Shown here: piece by piece, positions 1 to 8,023 of the stretch
Layout: the number at the start of each line of letters is the position of its first letter
How positions within the stretch are numbered: position 1 is the stretch's first letter
Assembly (NCBI GenBank): GCA_038326025.1
Contig: JBBQJP010000007.1
Coordinates: 47,909 to 111,908 of the forward strand
Direction: 5' to 3'
DNA from: CAISIP01 sp038326025
GTDB lineage: Bacteria > Pseudomonadota > Gammaproteobacteria > Burkholderiales > Burkholderiaceae_C
Length of the DNA: 64,000 nucleotides
Program-made: the position numbers and the translations under genes
The notes under the pieces: model-generated
Database searches by the model: none
What the model saw: the letters and a program-made list of their open reading frames with translations, nothing else
Told to the model about the DNA's origin: nothing

Positions 1-849
1 GTGCTGACCGAACTCGTGGTCCTGCCAGGTTCGCTGCTCAGCGGGCGTTCGGCCAGCGATGTCCAGCTGCGCACCATCTACGGCCTGAATTTGCTGGGCG
101 TGTCGCGCCAGGGCAGGCGCTCCATGGTGCGCCTGCGCGCGATGCAATTCATGCCGGGTGACCTGATGCTGTTGCAGGGGCCGCCGGAGTCGATCGCGGA
201 GTTTGCCATCGACCACGGCTGCGTGCCGCTGGCCGAACGCGAGCTGCGCATCCCGAACCGGCGCAAGGCGCTGCAGGCTGCCATCATCATGGCGTGTTCC
301 GTCGGCGCTGCGGCGCTGGGGCTGTTGCCAGCGGCAGTTGCATTTGCGCTTGGAGTACTGGCCTCGATGGCACTGCGCACGGTGCCGCCACGATCGGTCT
401 ACGACGCCATCGACTGGCCAGTGATCGTGTTGCTGGCGGCCTTGATACCGGTGGCAGGCGCGATGGAGACCACGGGCACGGCCGACCTGATCGCGCGCTT
501 CCTGCTCGAAAGCGTGGCGCAGGGTAATTCCGTGATTGCGCTGGCCCTGATCCTGGTTGTCACCATGTTTTTGTCCGACCTGATGAACAACGCGGCAACA
601 GCAGCCGTGATGTGCCCGATTGCGATTGGCACCGCGTTGGCGTTGGGCGTCAGCCCCGACTCGTTCCTGATGGCGGTGGCGATCGGCGCATCGTGCGCGT
701 TCCTGACACCCATCGGGCACCAGAACAACACGCTGATCCTGGGGCCGGGTGGTTTTCGCTTCGGCGACTACTGGCGGCTTGGTTTGCCGCTCGAGATCCT
801 GGTCTGCGCGATCAGCATCCCGCTGCTGCTGGTCGTCTGGCCACTATAA
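1..849 (+). CDS. SLC13-family permease, C-terminal part (cut by window edge)
   Basis: Inner-membrane anion/dicarboxylate-type permease; the true start lies upstream of the window. Residues 1-80 or so read as a TrkA-C (RCK_C) regulatory domain (GSLLSGRSASDVQLRTIYGL, then GDLMLLQGP). Hydrophobic segments follow from about residue 93, carrying the SLC13/DASS-type signatures DLMNNAATAAVMCP and TPIGHQNNTLILGPGGF near the end. A cytosolic RCK_C domain inserted in an SLC13 permease is a known bacterial layout. The substrate (sulfate, dicarboxylate or other anion) cannot be told from this half. It stands about 120 bp before mgtE on the same strand; the gap between them shows nothing I can name. Confidence 0.8.
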   Translation: MLTELVVLPGSLLSGRSASDVQLRTIYGLNLLGVSRQGRRSMVRLRAMQFMPGDLMLLQGPPESIAEFAIDHGCVPLAERELRIPNRRKALQAAIIMACSVGAAALGLLPAAVAFALGVLASMALRTVPPRSVYDAIDWPVIVLLAALIPVAGAMETTGTADLIARFLLESVAQGNSVIALALILVVTMFLSDLMNNAATAAVMCPIAIGTALALGVSPDSFLMAVAIGASCAFLTPIGHQNNTLILGPGGFRFGDYWRLGLPLEILVCAISIPLLLVVWPL

Positions 850-973
850 AAGGGCCCTGCGTGACGCCTTAATCGCGGGTTGCCGGACGACATCGCGAAT
901 AATCAAGCCATGAGCCTCTTTTTTCCCTCCGTACGCTACGCCCGGTGCGATCCGGGTGCGCCATTGCTGAGCC

Positions 974-2632
974 ATGGCGCAGACTGAGCCCACCCTGCCG
1001 GACGAGAGCCGTTCGCAGTCCGACATCACCCAGGTGATCCAGGCCCTGGCCGAGGGGCGCAACAAGCGCGTGCGCAAGTTTGTCTCGCGCATGCATCCGG
1101 CCAAGACGGCCGCGTTGCTTGAAATGCTCGATACCGAGCAACGCGCCGCGTTGTGGCAACAGGTGGATCCGTCACTGGAGGCGCGCATACAGCCGCACCT
1201 GAACCTGCTGCTGAGCACCGAACTGGCAGGCCAGACCGGTGAGGACTCTGCGGCCGAACAGGCTGAACAGGCAGAACAGCGGCGCAATCCGCGTGGCGCC
1301 GAGGTCAATCATCTGGACGCGGTGCGCAAGGCACTGCGCGGGGGCCGCCTCAAACGGGTGGCCAAGACCTTGCGTCGCATGCATCCGGCCAAGGTGGCTG
1401 GCTTGCTGGAGGCCCTGCCGCCAGAGGAGCGCTCCGACGTCTGGAGCATGGTCGACACCGAGCGCGCCGGCAAGGTGTTGACCTATCTGCATGACGAAAT
1501 TCGCAATGCACTGGCCGGCGAGCTGGATCTGGAAGACCTGGTGGCGTCGGCCCAGCACCTGGAGCTCGATGACCTGGTCGACCTGATCCAGAGCCTGTCC
1601 GAAGAACTCGGTTCGCGCCTGATGCAGGCCACCAGTGGCGCACGGCGCGAGCAGCTCGAGTCGATGCTGTCGTATCCGGAGGACTCGGCTGGCGGCCTGA
1701 TGAATGCCGACGCCATCGAGGTGCGTGCCGATGTCAAGATCGGCACGGTGCTGCGTTATCTGCGCCTGCTCGAGACCTTGCCGCCGCAGACCGACATGTT
1801 GATGGTGGTCGACCGCCAGGGCAATTACCAGGGCACCCTGCGTCTGGGCGCCCTGGTCATCGCCGGGCCGATGCGCCGCGTGACCGAGGTGATGCAGACC
1901 GATATCACCGGCATACCGGTCGACACCGATAGCGCCGAGGTGGCGCGGATGTTCCAGGATCTGGACTTGCTGTCGGCGCCGGTGGTCGACGGAAACAACC
2001 GGCTGCTCGGCCGCATCACGGTCGATGACGTGGTCGACCTGATCCGCGACAACTCCGATCGCACGATGATGCAGATGGCCGGTCTGGACGACGAGGCCGA
2101 CATGTTTGCGCCAGTGCTGGTAAGTTCGCGCCGGCGTGCCGTCTGGCTGGGCATCAATTTGGTGACGGCGTTTCTGGCTGCCTGGGTCATCGGCCGCTTC
2201 GAGGCAACGCTGGAGCAGATGGTGGCGCTGGCGGTTCTGATGCCGATCGTGGCCAGCATGGGCGGCATCGCCGGAAGCCAGACGCTGACGCTGGTTATCC
2301 GCGGCCTGGCCCTGGGCCAGGTGCAGAAGGGAAACATCCGCATCCTGTTCAACCGCGAGGTGGGTGTGTCGATCATCAACGGCTTTCTCTGGGCGGTGGT
2401 CATCGCGTTGCTGGTGGTGGCCTGGTTCGACAACTGGGGTCTGGGCGCTGTTCTGGGCGCGGCCATCCTGATCAACCTGCTGTGCGCTGCACTGGCCGGA
2501 CTGGCGATTCCGCTGTTGCTCGACCGTCTGGGCATCGATCCGGCGCTGGCGGGCAGTGTGATCCTGACAACCGTGACTGATGTGGTCGGTTTTTTCGCCT
2601 TCCTGGGGCTGGCGACGGTGCTGTTGTTATGA
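974..2632 (+). CDS. mgtE: MgtE magnesium transporter with duplicated N-terminal segment
   Basis: Mg2+ channel/transporter of the inner membrane. C-terminal membrane domain from about residue 385 (GINLVTAFLAAWVIGRFEA, then MPIVASMGGIAGSQTLTL, the family's pore signature). Two CBS domains precede it (about 245-300 and 305-365), and an MgtE_N superhelical domain lies N-terminal to these. The protein is about 100 residues longer than the usual ~450. The extra length is explained by a repeated start of the N domain: residues 20-85 and 115-183 both carry a GR-(N/L)KRV-x5-RMHPAK motif (HPAK at 41-44 and 137-140) followed by LLE and a basic-acidic helix pair, separated by an acidic linker (EDSAAEQAEQAEQ). 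The ATG start has no strong ribosome-binding site. Confidence 0.93.
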   Translation: MAQTEPTLPDESRSQSDITQVIQALAEGRNKRVRKFVSRMHPAKTAALLEMLDTEQRAALWQQVDPSLEARIQPHLNLLLSTELAGQTGEDSAAEQAEQAEQRRNPRGAEVNHLDAVRKALRGGRLKRVAKTLRRMHPAKVAGLLEALPPEERSDVWSMVDTERAGKVLTYLHDEIRNALAGELDLEDLVASAQHLELDDLVDLIQSLSEELGSRLMQATSGARREQLESMLSYPEDSAGGLMNADAIEVRADVKIGTVLRYLRLLETLPPQTDMLMVVDRQGNYQGTLRLGALVIAGPMRRVTEVMQTDITGIPVDTDSAEVARMFQDLDLLSAPVVDGNNRLLGRITVDDVVDLIRDNSDRTMMQMAGLDDEADMFAPVLVSSRRRAVWLGINLVTAFLAAWVIGRFEATLEQMVALAVLMPIVASMGGIAGSQTLTLVIRGLALGQVQKGNIRILFNREVGVSIINGFLWAVVIALLVVAWFDNWGLGAVLGAAILINLLCAALAGLAIPLLLDRLGIDPALAGSVILTTVTDVVGFFAFLGLATVLLL

Positions 2633-2700
2633 CCGCCCCCAACCCTGGCTTCGCCAGGCCCCCCGAGGGGGTGCAAGAAAACTTGGGAACGGCCCGGCGT
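2633..2700. repeat. Comamonadaceae-type extragenic palindromic repeat
   Basis: Directly after the mgtE stop lie two consecutive hairpins, CCTGGC-TTC-GCCAGG (2644-2658) and a CCCCC/GGGGG stem (2660-2671), followed by AACTTGGGAACGGCCCGGCG. This arrangement is common between genes of Comamonadaceae and related Burkholderiales (recalled, not searched). It may also serve as transcript end or mRNA stabiliser for mgtE. No second copy is obvious in the window. Confidence 0.55.
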
Positions 2701-2753
2701 TTTCTTATGCGTGCGTCGGTGCCCAATGCGCGACCGTTGTTTCGGAGGACGTG

Positions 2754-3650
2754 ATGGAGCCGATCCGCAAATTCCTGAACTCCATTTACACGGCCCTGCA
2801 ATGGCCGATCATCGAGACCCCGGAGACCCGGGTCACGGTCTGGTCGGTGGTCTACCTGCTCGTGCTGGTGCTGCTGTTGTTGTGGCTGGCGCGCCGCGTG
2901 CAGGTGTGGTTGACAAGCGGGCCCTTGCTGCGCAATCGCATGGACGCGTCTGCGCGCAATGTGGCCGGGACCCTGGCGCGCTACCTGATGCTGCTGATTG
3001 GTCTGCTGATCATCGTGCAGACGGCCGGCATCGACCTGACGACGTTCAACGTACTGGCGGGAGCCGTGGGTATCGGCGTGGGCTTCGGCCTGCAAAACGT
3101 GGTGAGCAACTTCATCGCAGGTGTCATCATCATGTTAGAGCGTCCGATCAGGATCGGTGACCGCATCGTCGTGGGCGGAGTCGAGGGCAATGTGGTGGAG
3201 ATCGGCGCGCGTGGCACCACCGTCGTGACCAACGACAACATCGCTGTCATCGTTCCAAACTCCAAGTTCATCACCGAGGATGTGGTCAACTGGAAATACA
3301 CCGACAGCAGTGTGCGGTTTCGCATTCCGGTCAGCGTGGCATACGGAAGCGACGCGCGTCTGGTGGAGCGCTTGCTGCTGGAAATTGCCGATGCCGATCC
3401 GGATGTGCTCAAGAATCCCGCGCCGACCGTGCGGTTCATGGGCTTTGGTGACGATGGCCTGTCAATTGAATTGCGCGCATGGTCCGCCAGCCTGGTCGAT
3501 CGCAAGGGCAAGCTGGTCAGTCAGCTCAACTTCGCGATCTACGAGCGCTTCCTGAGCGAAGGCATCGAGTTCCCGTTTCCCCAGCGCGACCTGCACCTCA
3601 AGAGTGGTGTGCTCGAGTTGCGTAGAGCGCCGCCCCGTGCGGCCGATTGA
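2754..3650 (+). CDS. MscS-family small-conductance mechanosensitive channel
   Basis: Inner-membrane channel that opens under hypo-osmotic stress. At 298 residues it is close to E. coli MscS. Transmembrane helices lie near residues 25-50 and 75-95. The Gly/Ala-rich pore helix follows (FNVLAGAVGIGVGFGLQNV), then the conserved loop VSNFIAGVIIMLERPIRIGD at the start of the cytosolic beta domain (about 115-135) and the PNSKFITEDVVNW strand. The start is ATG at 2754, set by GGAGG at 2744-2748; the frame is open further upstream but without a better start. It may be read with mgtE, though the extragenic repeat lies between them. Confidence 0.93.
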   Translation: MEPIRKFLNSIYTALQWPIIETPETRVTVWSVVYLLVLVLLLLWLARRVQVWLTSGPLLRNRMDASARNVAGTLARYLMLLIGLLIIVQTAGIDLTTFNVLAGAVGIGVGFGLQNVVSNFIAGVIIMLERPIRIGDRIVVGGVEGNVVEIGARGTTVVTNDNIAVIVPNSKFITEDVVNWKYTDSSVRFRIPVSVAYGSDARLVERLLLEIADADPDVLKNPAPTVRFMGFGDDGLSIELRAWSASLVDRKGKLVSQLNFAIYERFLSEGIEFPFPQRDLHLKSGVLELRRAPPRAAD

Positions 3651-3717
3651 GGTCGCGCAACACAGGTCTGCCTGCGCGTCGTAGACTGAAGGCAGTTCTT
3701 CGTCCATCGTTCGGCAC

Positions 3718-3741
3718 CATGTGCCGGCACGATGGCACATG
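3718..3741. promoter_or_regulatory. Inverted repeat upstream of the acyl-CoA dehydrogenase gene (possible operator)
   Basis: Perfect 8-bp arms CATGTGCC and GGCACATG separated by 8 bp, about 35 bp before the fadE-like start in the 126-bp gap after mscS. Position and symmetry fit a regulator site controlling fatty-acid oxidation, but no FadR/PsrA consensus is recognisable and the regulator is unknown. Confidence 0.35.
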
Positions 3742-3776
3742 CCGGTAGCGCGGTTGGGACGCGATAAGGGGACACC

Positions 3777-5909
3777 ATGGGCATCGCCAAATGGGTCGGT
3801 CAGCTGGCCCTCAAACCTTTCGGAAAAGCCTTGCCGCCGTTGGGCGACACCGAGCGTGCCGCGCTCGAGGCCGGCACCGTCGGATTCGAAGGCCAGTTGT
3901 TCGCAGGCCGGCCCGATTTCGATGCGCTGACCCAAGTGGGTCCCAACCGGCTGAGCCAAGCCGAACAGGCCTTCCTGGACAACGAGGTGCGTGAGCTGCT
4001 GCTGATGCTCGATGAATTCGCCATCGACGAAGCCAAGGATCTGCCTGAGCCGGTCTGGCGGTTCCTGCGCGAGAAGCGATTCTTCGGCATGATCATCGCC
4101 CGCGAATTTGGTGGACTGGGATTTGGACATTTCGCACATGCGACGGTGGTGACCCGTATCGCCACCGTGGATGTCGCCGCCGCGGTGACCGTAATGGTGC
4201 CCAACTCACTCGGCCCGGGTGAACTGCTGCAGCACTACGGCACCGATGCGCAAAAACAGCACTACCTGCCGCGTCTGGCCGATGGCCGGGATCTGCCGTG
4301 TTTCGGCCTGACATCACCGTATGCTGGCTCCGACGCCGCGTCGATTCCCGACCGCGGCGTATTGATCGAACGCGAAATGGATGGTCGGCTCGTGCGCGGC
4401 TTCCTGGTGCAGTTCGACAAGCGTTACATCACGCTGGCACCGGTGGCCACCGTCGTCGGTCTGGCCTTTCATGCGTTCGATCCAGAGCGACCCGAGGGTG
4501 AGCGCGAACTCGGTATCACCTGTGCCTTGTTGCCGGTACCCACCGAGGGCATGGCGATCGGTAGCCGACACCGCCCGATGAACTCGGCTTTCATGAACGG
4601 GCCGATCCGGGGCACGGATGTATTCGTTCCAATGGACTGGGTGATTGGCGGCGAGGATATGGTCGGGCAGGGCTGGCGCATGTTGATGGAAAGCCTGGCC
4701 GCCGGACGCGCGATCTCGTTGCCCGCGCTGGGGGCGTCGATGCAGCAGACCTCGTTGTTCGTCACCGTGGGCTACGGGCGGTTACGCGAGCAGTTCGGCC
4801 TGCAGATCAGCCGCTTTCATGCCGTGGCTGAACGCATAGCCCGGGTCGCGGTCGACCTGTATGCCACCGATGCGGCGCGTCGCTATACCGCCGCGGTGCT
4901 CGATCTGGGGGAGCGTCCGAGTGTGGCCAGTGCGATCCTGAAGGTGCACCTCACCGAAGCGGGCCGGCGGGCTGTGAATGACGGCATGGACATCCTGGGC
5001 GGCAAGGGCATCATCTACGGGCCGAAGAACCTGCTGGGTGTGGCCTACCGGCATGCGCCGATCGCGATCACGGTCGAGGGCGCCAACATCCTGACCCGCG
5101 CCTTGATCATCTTCGGCCAAGGCGCCATGCGCTGCCATCCGCACGTACTCACCGAGATGGCCGCGGTCGAGGCGCGCGACCCGCAGGCCCTGGGGCAGGC
5201 CTTGCTCGACCATGTCGGCCATGTGTTGCGCAATCTGCGCCATGCCGCATGGGGTGCGCCGGTAATCGGCACGCCGCCGCCTGACCTGCTCGCCGAAGCA
5301 CGGCTGATTGCCCGCGTCTCGGCCCAGTATGCATTGGCGGCAGACCTGGCCATGGGGCTTCTGGGTGGCAAGCTCAAGCGCATGGAACTGTTGTCGGCGC
5401 GCCTGGGCGATGTGTTGTCGTACCTGTATCTGGCCAGTGCGTCGGTGTGGCGCTACCAGGTCGAGAATGACGCGACCATGTTGCCGTTTGCCCGCGCAGC
5501 CATCCGCGCGCAGCTCGATGGCGCTGCACGCGTATTGCGTGATCTGTATGCCAACTTGCCATCACGTGCGCTGCGTTTTGCCGCACCACTGTTGCTGCGT
5601 GGCAGCGGCCACCTGGCGCCGCTGCGCGATCGCGATCTGATTGCCTTGTCCGATGCGCTGCGCGAGAGCCGGGCGCCTTTGGCACAACTTTGCCCGGACA
5701 TCGGCGTACCGGCTGCGGGCGGCATGCGCGACCTGATGCTGGCGCTGGAACTGGCCGATGCGGTCGGCGACGAACTGCCAGAACTCAACAAGGTTTTGCG
5801 TCGCACCGATTCACTGGAACAAGCCGCACAGCGATCGTGCGATCCGGCCACGGCGCTGGCCTACCTGCTGGCCGCCGACCGGGTGATCCAGGTCGACGAT
5901 TTCGGCTGA
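3777..5909 (+). CDS. fadE: FadE-type acyl-CoA dehydrogenase
   Basis: FAD-dependent first step of fatty-acid beta-oxidation (acyl-CoA to enoyl-CoA). The 710-residue protein has the acyl-CoA dehydrogenase N, middle and C domains (FFGMIIAREFGGLGFGHFAH; CFGLTSPYAGSDAAS; DILGGKGIIYGPKN). These are followed by the long C-terminal DUF1974 extension found in FadE, with the hallmark EGANILTRALIIFGQGAMR near residue 432. E. coli FadE is about 100 residues longer because of an N-terminal hydrophobic region; here the protein begins straight at the soluble part (MGIAKWVGQLALKPFG). The ATG follows AAGGGGACACC, a weak but plausible ribosome-binding site. It converges on the histone-like gene. Confidence 0.88.
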   Translation: MGIAKWVGQLALKPFGKALPPLGDTERAALEAGTVGFEGQLFAGRPDFDALTQVGPNRLSQAEQAFLDNEVRELLLMLDEFAIDEAKDLPEPVWRFLREKRFFGMIIAREFGGLGFGHFAHATVVTRIATVDVAAAVTVMVPNSLGPGELLQHYGTDAQKQHYLPRLADGRDLPCFGLTSPYAGSDAASIPDRGVLIEREMDGRLVRGFLVQFDKRYITLAPVATVVGLAFHAFDPERPEGERELGITCALLPVPTEGMAIGSRHRPMNSAFMNGPIRGTDVFVPMDWVIGGEDMVGQGWRMLMESLAAGRAISLPALGASMQQTSLFVTVGYGRLREQFGLQISRFHAVAERIARVAVDLYATDAARRYTAAVLDLGERPSVASAILKVHLTEAGRRAVNDGMDILGGKGIIYGPKNLLGVAYRHAPIAITVEGANILTRALIIFGQGAMRCHPHVLTEMAAVEARDPQALGQALLDHVGHVLRNLRHAAWGAPVIGTPPPDLLAEARLIARVSAQYALAADLAMGLLGGKLKRMELLSARLGDVLSYLYLASASVWRYQVENDATMLPFARAAIRAQLDGAARVLRDLYANLPSRALRFAAPLLLRGSGHLAPLRDRDLIALSDALRESRAPLAQLCPDIGVPAAGGMRDLMLALELADAVGDELPELNKVLRRTDSLEQAAQRSCDPATALAYLLAADRVIQVDDFG

Positions 5910-5977
5910 GTCACCGCCCTCTTGCCTCAAGGCAGGCGACGGGAGTCGCCACGAGCAGGGATAGCCGTCTACGTCGG

Positions 5978-6673
5978 CTATTTCGACGATGACTTGCGGG
6001 TGGCCGCCTTCTTGGCTGCCGCCTTTTTTGCAGGTGCCTTCTTAGCGGCGGCCTTCTTGGCCGCTGGCTTTTTCGCCGCGACCTTCTTCGCAGCTGCCTT
6101 CTTTTTCGCAGCAGGCTTCTTTGCCGCTGCCTTCTTTTTCGCAGCAGGCTTCTTTGCCGCTGCCTTCTTCTTCCCAGCCGGCTTGTTCGCCGCGCGTGAC
6201 GCAGCCGCCTTGTCGGCCGACGCCACGCGTTTGGCGGAGCTGGCCGCTTCGTCCAATGACTGGGTCACTTGCGCGGTCTTGCGCTTCACGGCCTTCTTCG
6301 CGTCGGCGGCCGCCTTGTCAACGGTTTTGCCAATGCGCTCGAGTTTCTTGCGCGCCTGGGTCGTGGCTTTTGCGGTCATGCTTCTGGCCGCCTTGACCGC
6401 TTTGGTCACGTCCTTGCCCACTGCTGCAATTTTTGCTTCCGCAGTTTTCTCGGCTCGCGTGACCTTCTTGCGAATGTTGGTAGTCAACTTTTCGGCTTCT
6501 GCGCTGGCCTTGCGTGTCGCGCGCTGGATCCGGGTCTTGCCTTCTTTCGACAACGAAGTCGCCAGATTGGAGGTTTTCATCATCACGGACTCGCCTTCGA
6601 GTCGGGCCGCGTCGGCAAGTGCACTTGCCGCATGGGTGATCGAGGATCCGGATTTCTTTCGGGGCGTAGCCAT
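5978..6673 (-). CDS. Histone H1-like Lys/Ala-rich DNA-binding protein
   Basis: 231-residue basic protein. The N-terminal half is a mixed Lys/Ala/Thr helical region (ATPRKKSGSSITHAASALAD, then coiled-coil-like segments). The C-terminal ~75 residues are almost only AAAKKPAAKKK-type repeats, as in bacterial H1-like proteins (HctB/AlgP/BpH1 type) that condense DNA or RNA. The DNA of this tail has a nearly perfect 33-bp repeat encoding 11 residues (about 6090-6175), so the number of units may vary between strains. The start is ATG at 6673 behind GGAGC; a TTG just upstream is less likely. It lies 82 bp after the ferritin-like gene on the same strand, suggesting a stress or stationary-phase group. 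The tail is low-complexity, so family assignment rests on composition. Confidence 0.8.
   Translation of the reverse strand: MATPRKKSGSSITHAASALADAARLEGESVMMKTSNLATSLSKEGKTRIQRATRKASAEAEKLTTNIRKKVTRAEKTAEAKIAAVGKDVTKAVKAARSMTAKATTQARKKLERIGKTVDKAAADAKKAVKRKTAQVTQSLDEAASSAKRVASADKAAASRAANKPAGKKKAAAKKPAAKKKAAAKKPAAKKKAAAKKVAAKKPAAKKAAAKKAPAKKAAAKKAATRKSSSK
6090..6175. repeat. 33-bp tandem repeat within the H1-like gene tail
   Basis: A 33-bp unit (starting TTCTTTTTCGCAGCAGGC on the + strand) occurs twice almost perfectly, with degenerate flanking copies. In frame it encodes the 11-residue unit AAAKKPAAKKK on the minus strand. Such repeats expand or shrink in whole units without breaking the frame. 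Confidence 0.7.
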
Positions 6674-6755
6674 CAAATTGCTCCTTTTCAGTAATGTCGT
6701 AAAAGATCAGTGTCTTCGATTTCTGCCGCGACGTCCATGCAACGTGCGCTGACGT

Positions 6756-7043
6756 TCAGTGGTGGTCGAGTTTCTTGTCGGTGAACAACCAGTCGCGCAG
6801 TTCCTTGTCGAACCTCGGGTCGCGGCGGCGGATCCATTCAAGCACCATCGCGGCGTGCTCCTTTTCCTCGTCGCGGTTGTGTTGCAGGATGGACTTGAGT
6901 TCCGGATCCTTGCAGGCATCGGCGCGCTGGTTGTACCAGTCGACTGCTTCGAGTTCTTCCATCAGCGACACGATGGCGCGGTGCATGTCGCGCGTCTCTG
7001 TGCTGAGTTCGTTGATCGGTTCGTGATAGCCCTCATTCGACAT
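6756..7043 (-). CDS. Encapsulated-ferritin (EncFtn) family ferroxidase, stand-alone
   Basis: 95-residue two-helix ferritin-like protein. It carries the EncFtn signature HRAIVSLMEELEAVDWYNQR, then HNRDEEKEHAAM. By alignment from memory with Rhodospirillum rubrum EncFtn, the iron-site residues Glu32, Glu62 and His65 correspond to E30, E60 and H63 here, and the entry-site acids to E29 and E32. EncFtn forms ring decamers that oxidise Fe2+ and normally delivers iron inside an encapsulin shell. This copy ends at KKLDHH, with no C-terminal encapsulation peptide, and no shell gene lies in the window. The ribosome-binding site AAAGGAGG sits 4 bp before the ATG. The universal stress gene is 40 bp upstream and the H1-like gene 82 bp downstream. 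Confidence 0.87.
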   Translation of the reverse strand: MSNEGYHEPINELSTETRDMHRAIVSLMEELEAVDWYNQRADACKDPELKSILQHNRDEEKEHAAMVLEWIRRRDPRFDKELRDWLFTDKKLDHH

Positions 7044-7083
7044 AGTGTCCTCCTTTGAAAATCAGGTCTGTCACGCCAGCGCT

Positions 7084-7971
7084 TCAGCGTGCCGCGACGA
7101 GTACGTCCGACAGCACCTGGCCCAGCACCTGCTGCGTGACACTGCCCAGCAGCAGATCCTCTGTCATGCCGGCGCCATGTTTGCCGACCACCACCAGATC
7201 GGCATCATGGTCGAGTTGTTGCTGCACGATGTCGTGCACCGGATCGCCGAGCGTCACGATCGGCTGCCAGTTGTCCGCATCGATTCCGGTTCTCGAAGCC
7301 AGTGTCTGCAACTGCTGCAATGCGTCGCGCCGGATGGACTGGCGGTATTGCCACACGGCGTTATCGTCGACGCCGGCGAAGCGCATCTTGCCTTCGAAAG
7401 GAAACTCGCAGGCATGCAGCAGAATCAGCCGCGCCTTTGGGCAGATCTGACGCGCCATTTTGATCGATTGCGCGGCGCTGTCCGAGAAGTCGACGGTCAC
7501 CAGCACGGTGCGGTAGTCCTGGTGCGGCGGCTGGCGCACGAACAACATGGGTAACGTGGTCTTGCGCAACAGCCGCTCGGCCGTGGCACCCAGCAGCCAC
7601 TGGCGCAGGTATCCGGCATGGCTGGCACCCAGTACCAGCAGGTCGGCACCGATGTCGCCGGCGCGCCCCGTGATGCTGGCCAGCAAGGGGCCCTGCACAC
7701 AGTGGGTTTTCGGTACAACGCCATAACCCACTTCGATGTCATGCGCCAGGGCGGCCAGGTCGGTGTCGGCCAGCGCCACGATGCGTGCCACCACCGGGCT
7801 CCGGGGGTCGGCGAGCAAACGTGTCAGTTGCGTCAGCGCACCGGTTTCGATAACGTGCAACAACTCCATGCTTGCGCCGTTGTCACGTGCCAGCATGGCG
7901 GCACGTTGCGCTGCATGGCGCGCCGCGGTCGACAAGTCCGTGGGCACGAGCATGGCGCGGGGCAGGGGCAT
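7084..7971 (-). CDS. Tandem-domain universal stress protein (UspA family)
   Basis: 295 residues made of two Usp domains. The first begins AMLVPTDLSTAARHA and the second YRTVLVTVDFSDSAAQS. The second carries the ATP-binding pattern G-x2-G-x9-G-S (GKHGAGMTEDLLLGS); the first has only the weaker GASHAG...GAT form. Usp proteins act in the cytosol in starvation, oxidative stress and growth arrest. The ATG at 7971 is preceded by AGGAG with 7-bp spacing. It is the first gene of a leftward run with the EncFtn and H1-like genes (gaps 40 and 82 bp). Confidence 0.92.
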   Translation of the reverse strand: MPLPRAMLVPTDLSTAARHAAQRAAMLARDNGASMELLHVIETGALTQLTRLLADPRSPVVARIVALADTDLAALAHDIEVGYGVVPKTHCVQGPLLASITGRAGDIGADLLVLGASHAGYLRQWLLGATAERLLRKTTLPMLFVRQPPHQDYRTVLVTVDFSDSAAQSIKMARQICPKARLILLHACEFPFEGKMRFAGVDDNAVWQYRQSIRRDALQQLQTLASRTGIDADNWQPIVTLGDPVHDIVQQQLDHDADLVVVGKHGAGMTEDLLLGSVTQQVLGQVLSDVLVAAR

Positions 7972-8023
7972 CGGCGTCTCCTGGTTCGAGGGTGTCCGGC
8001 GGTGCCGCTATCGGCAGTGCGCC

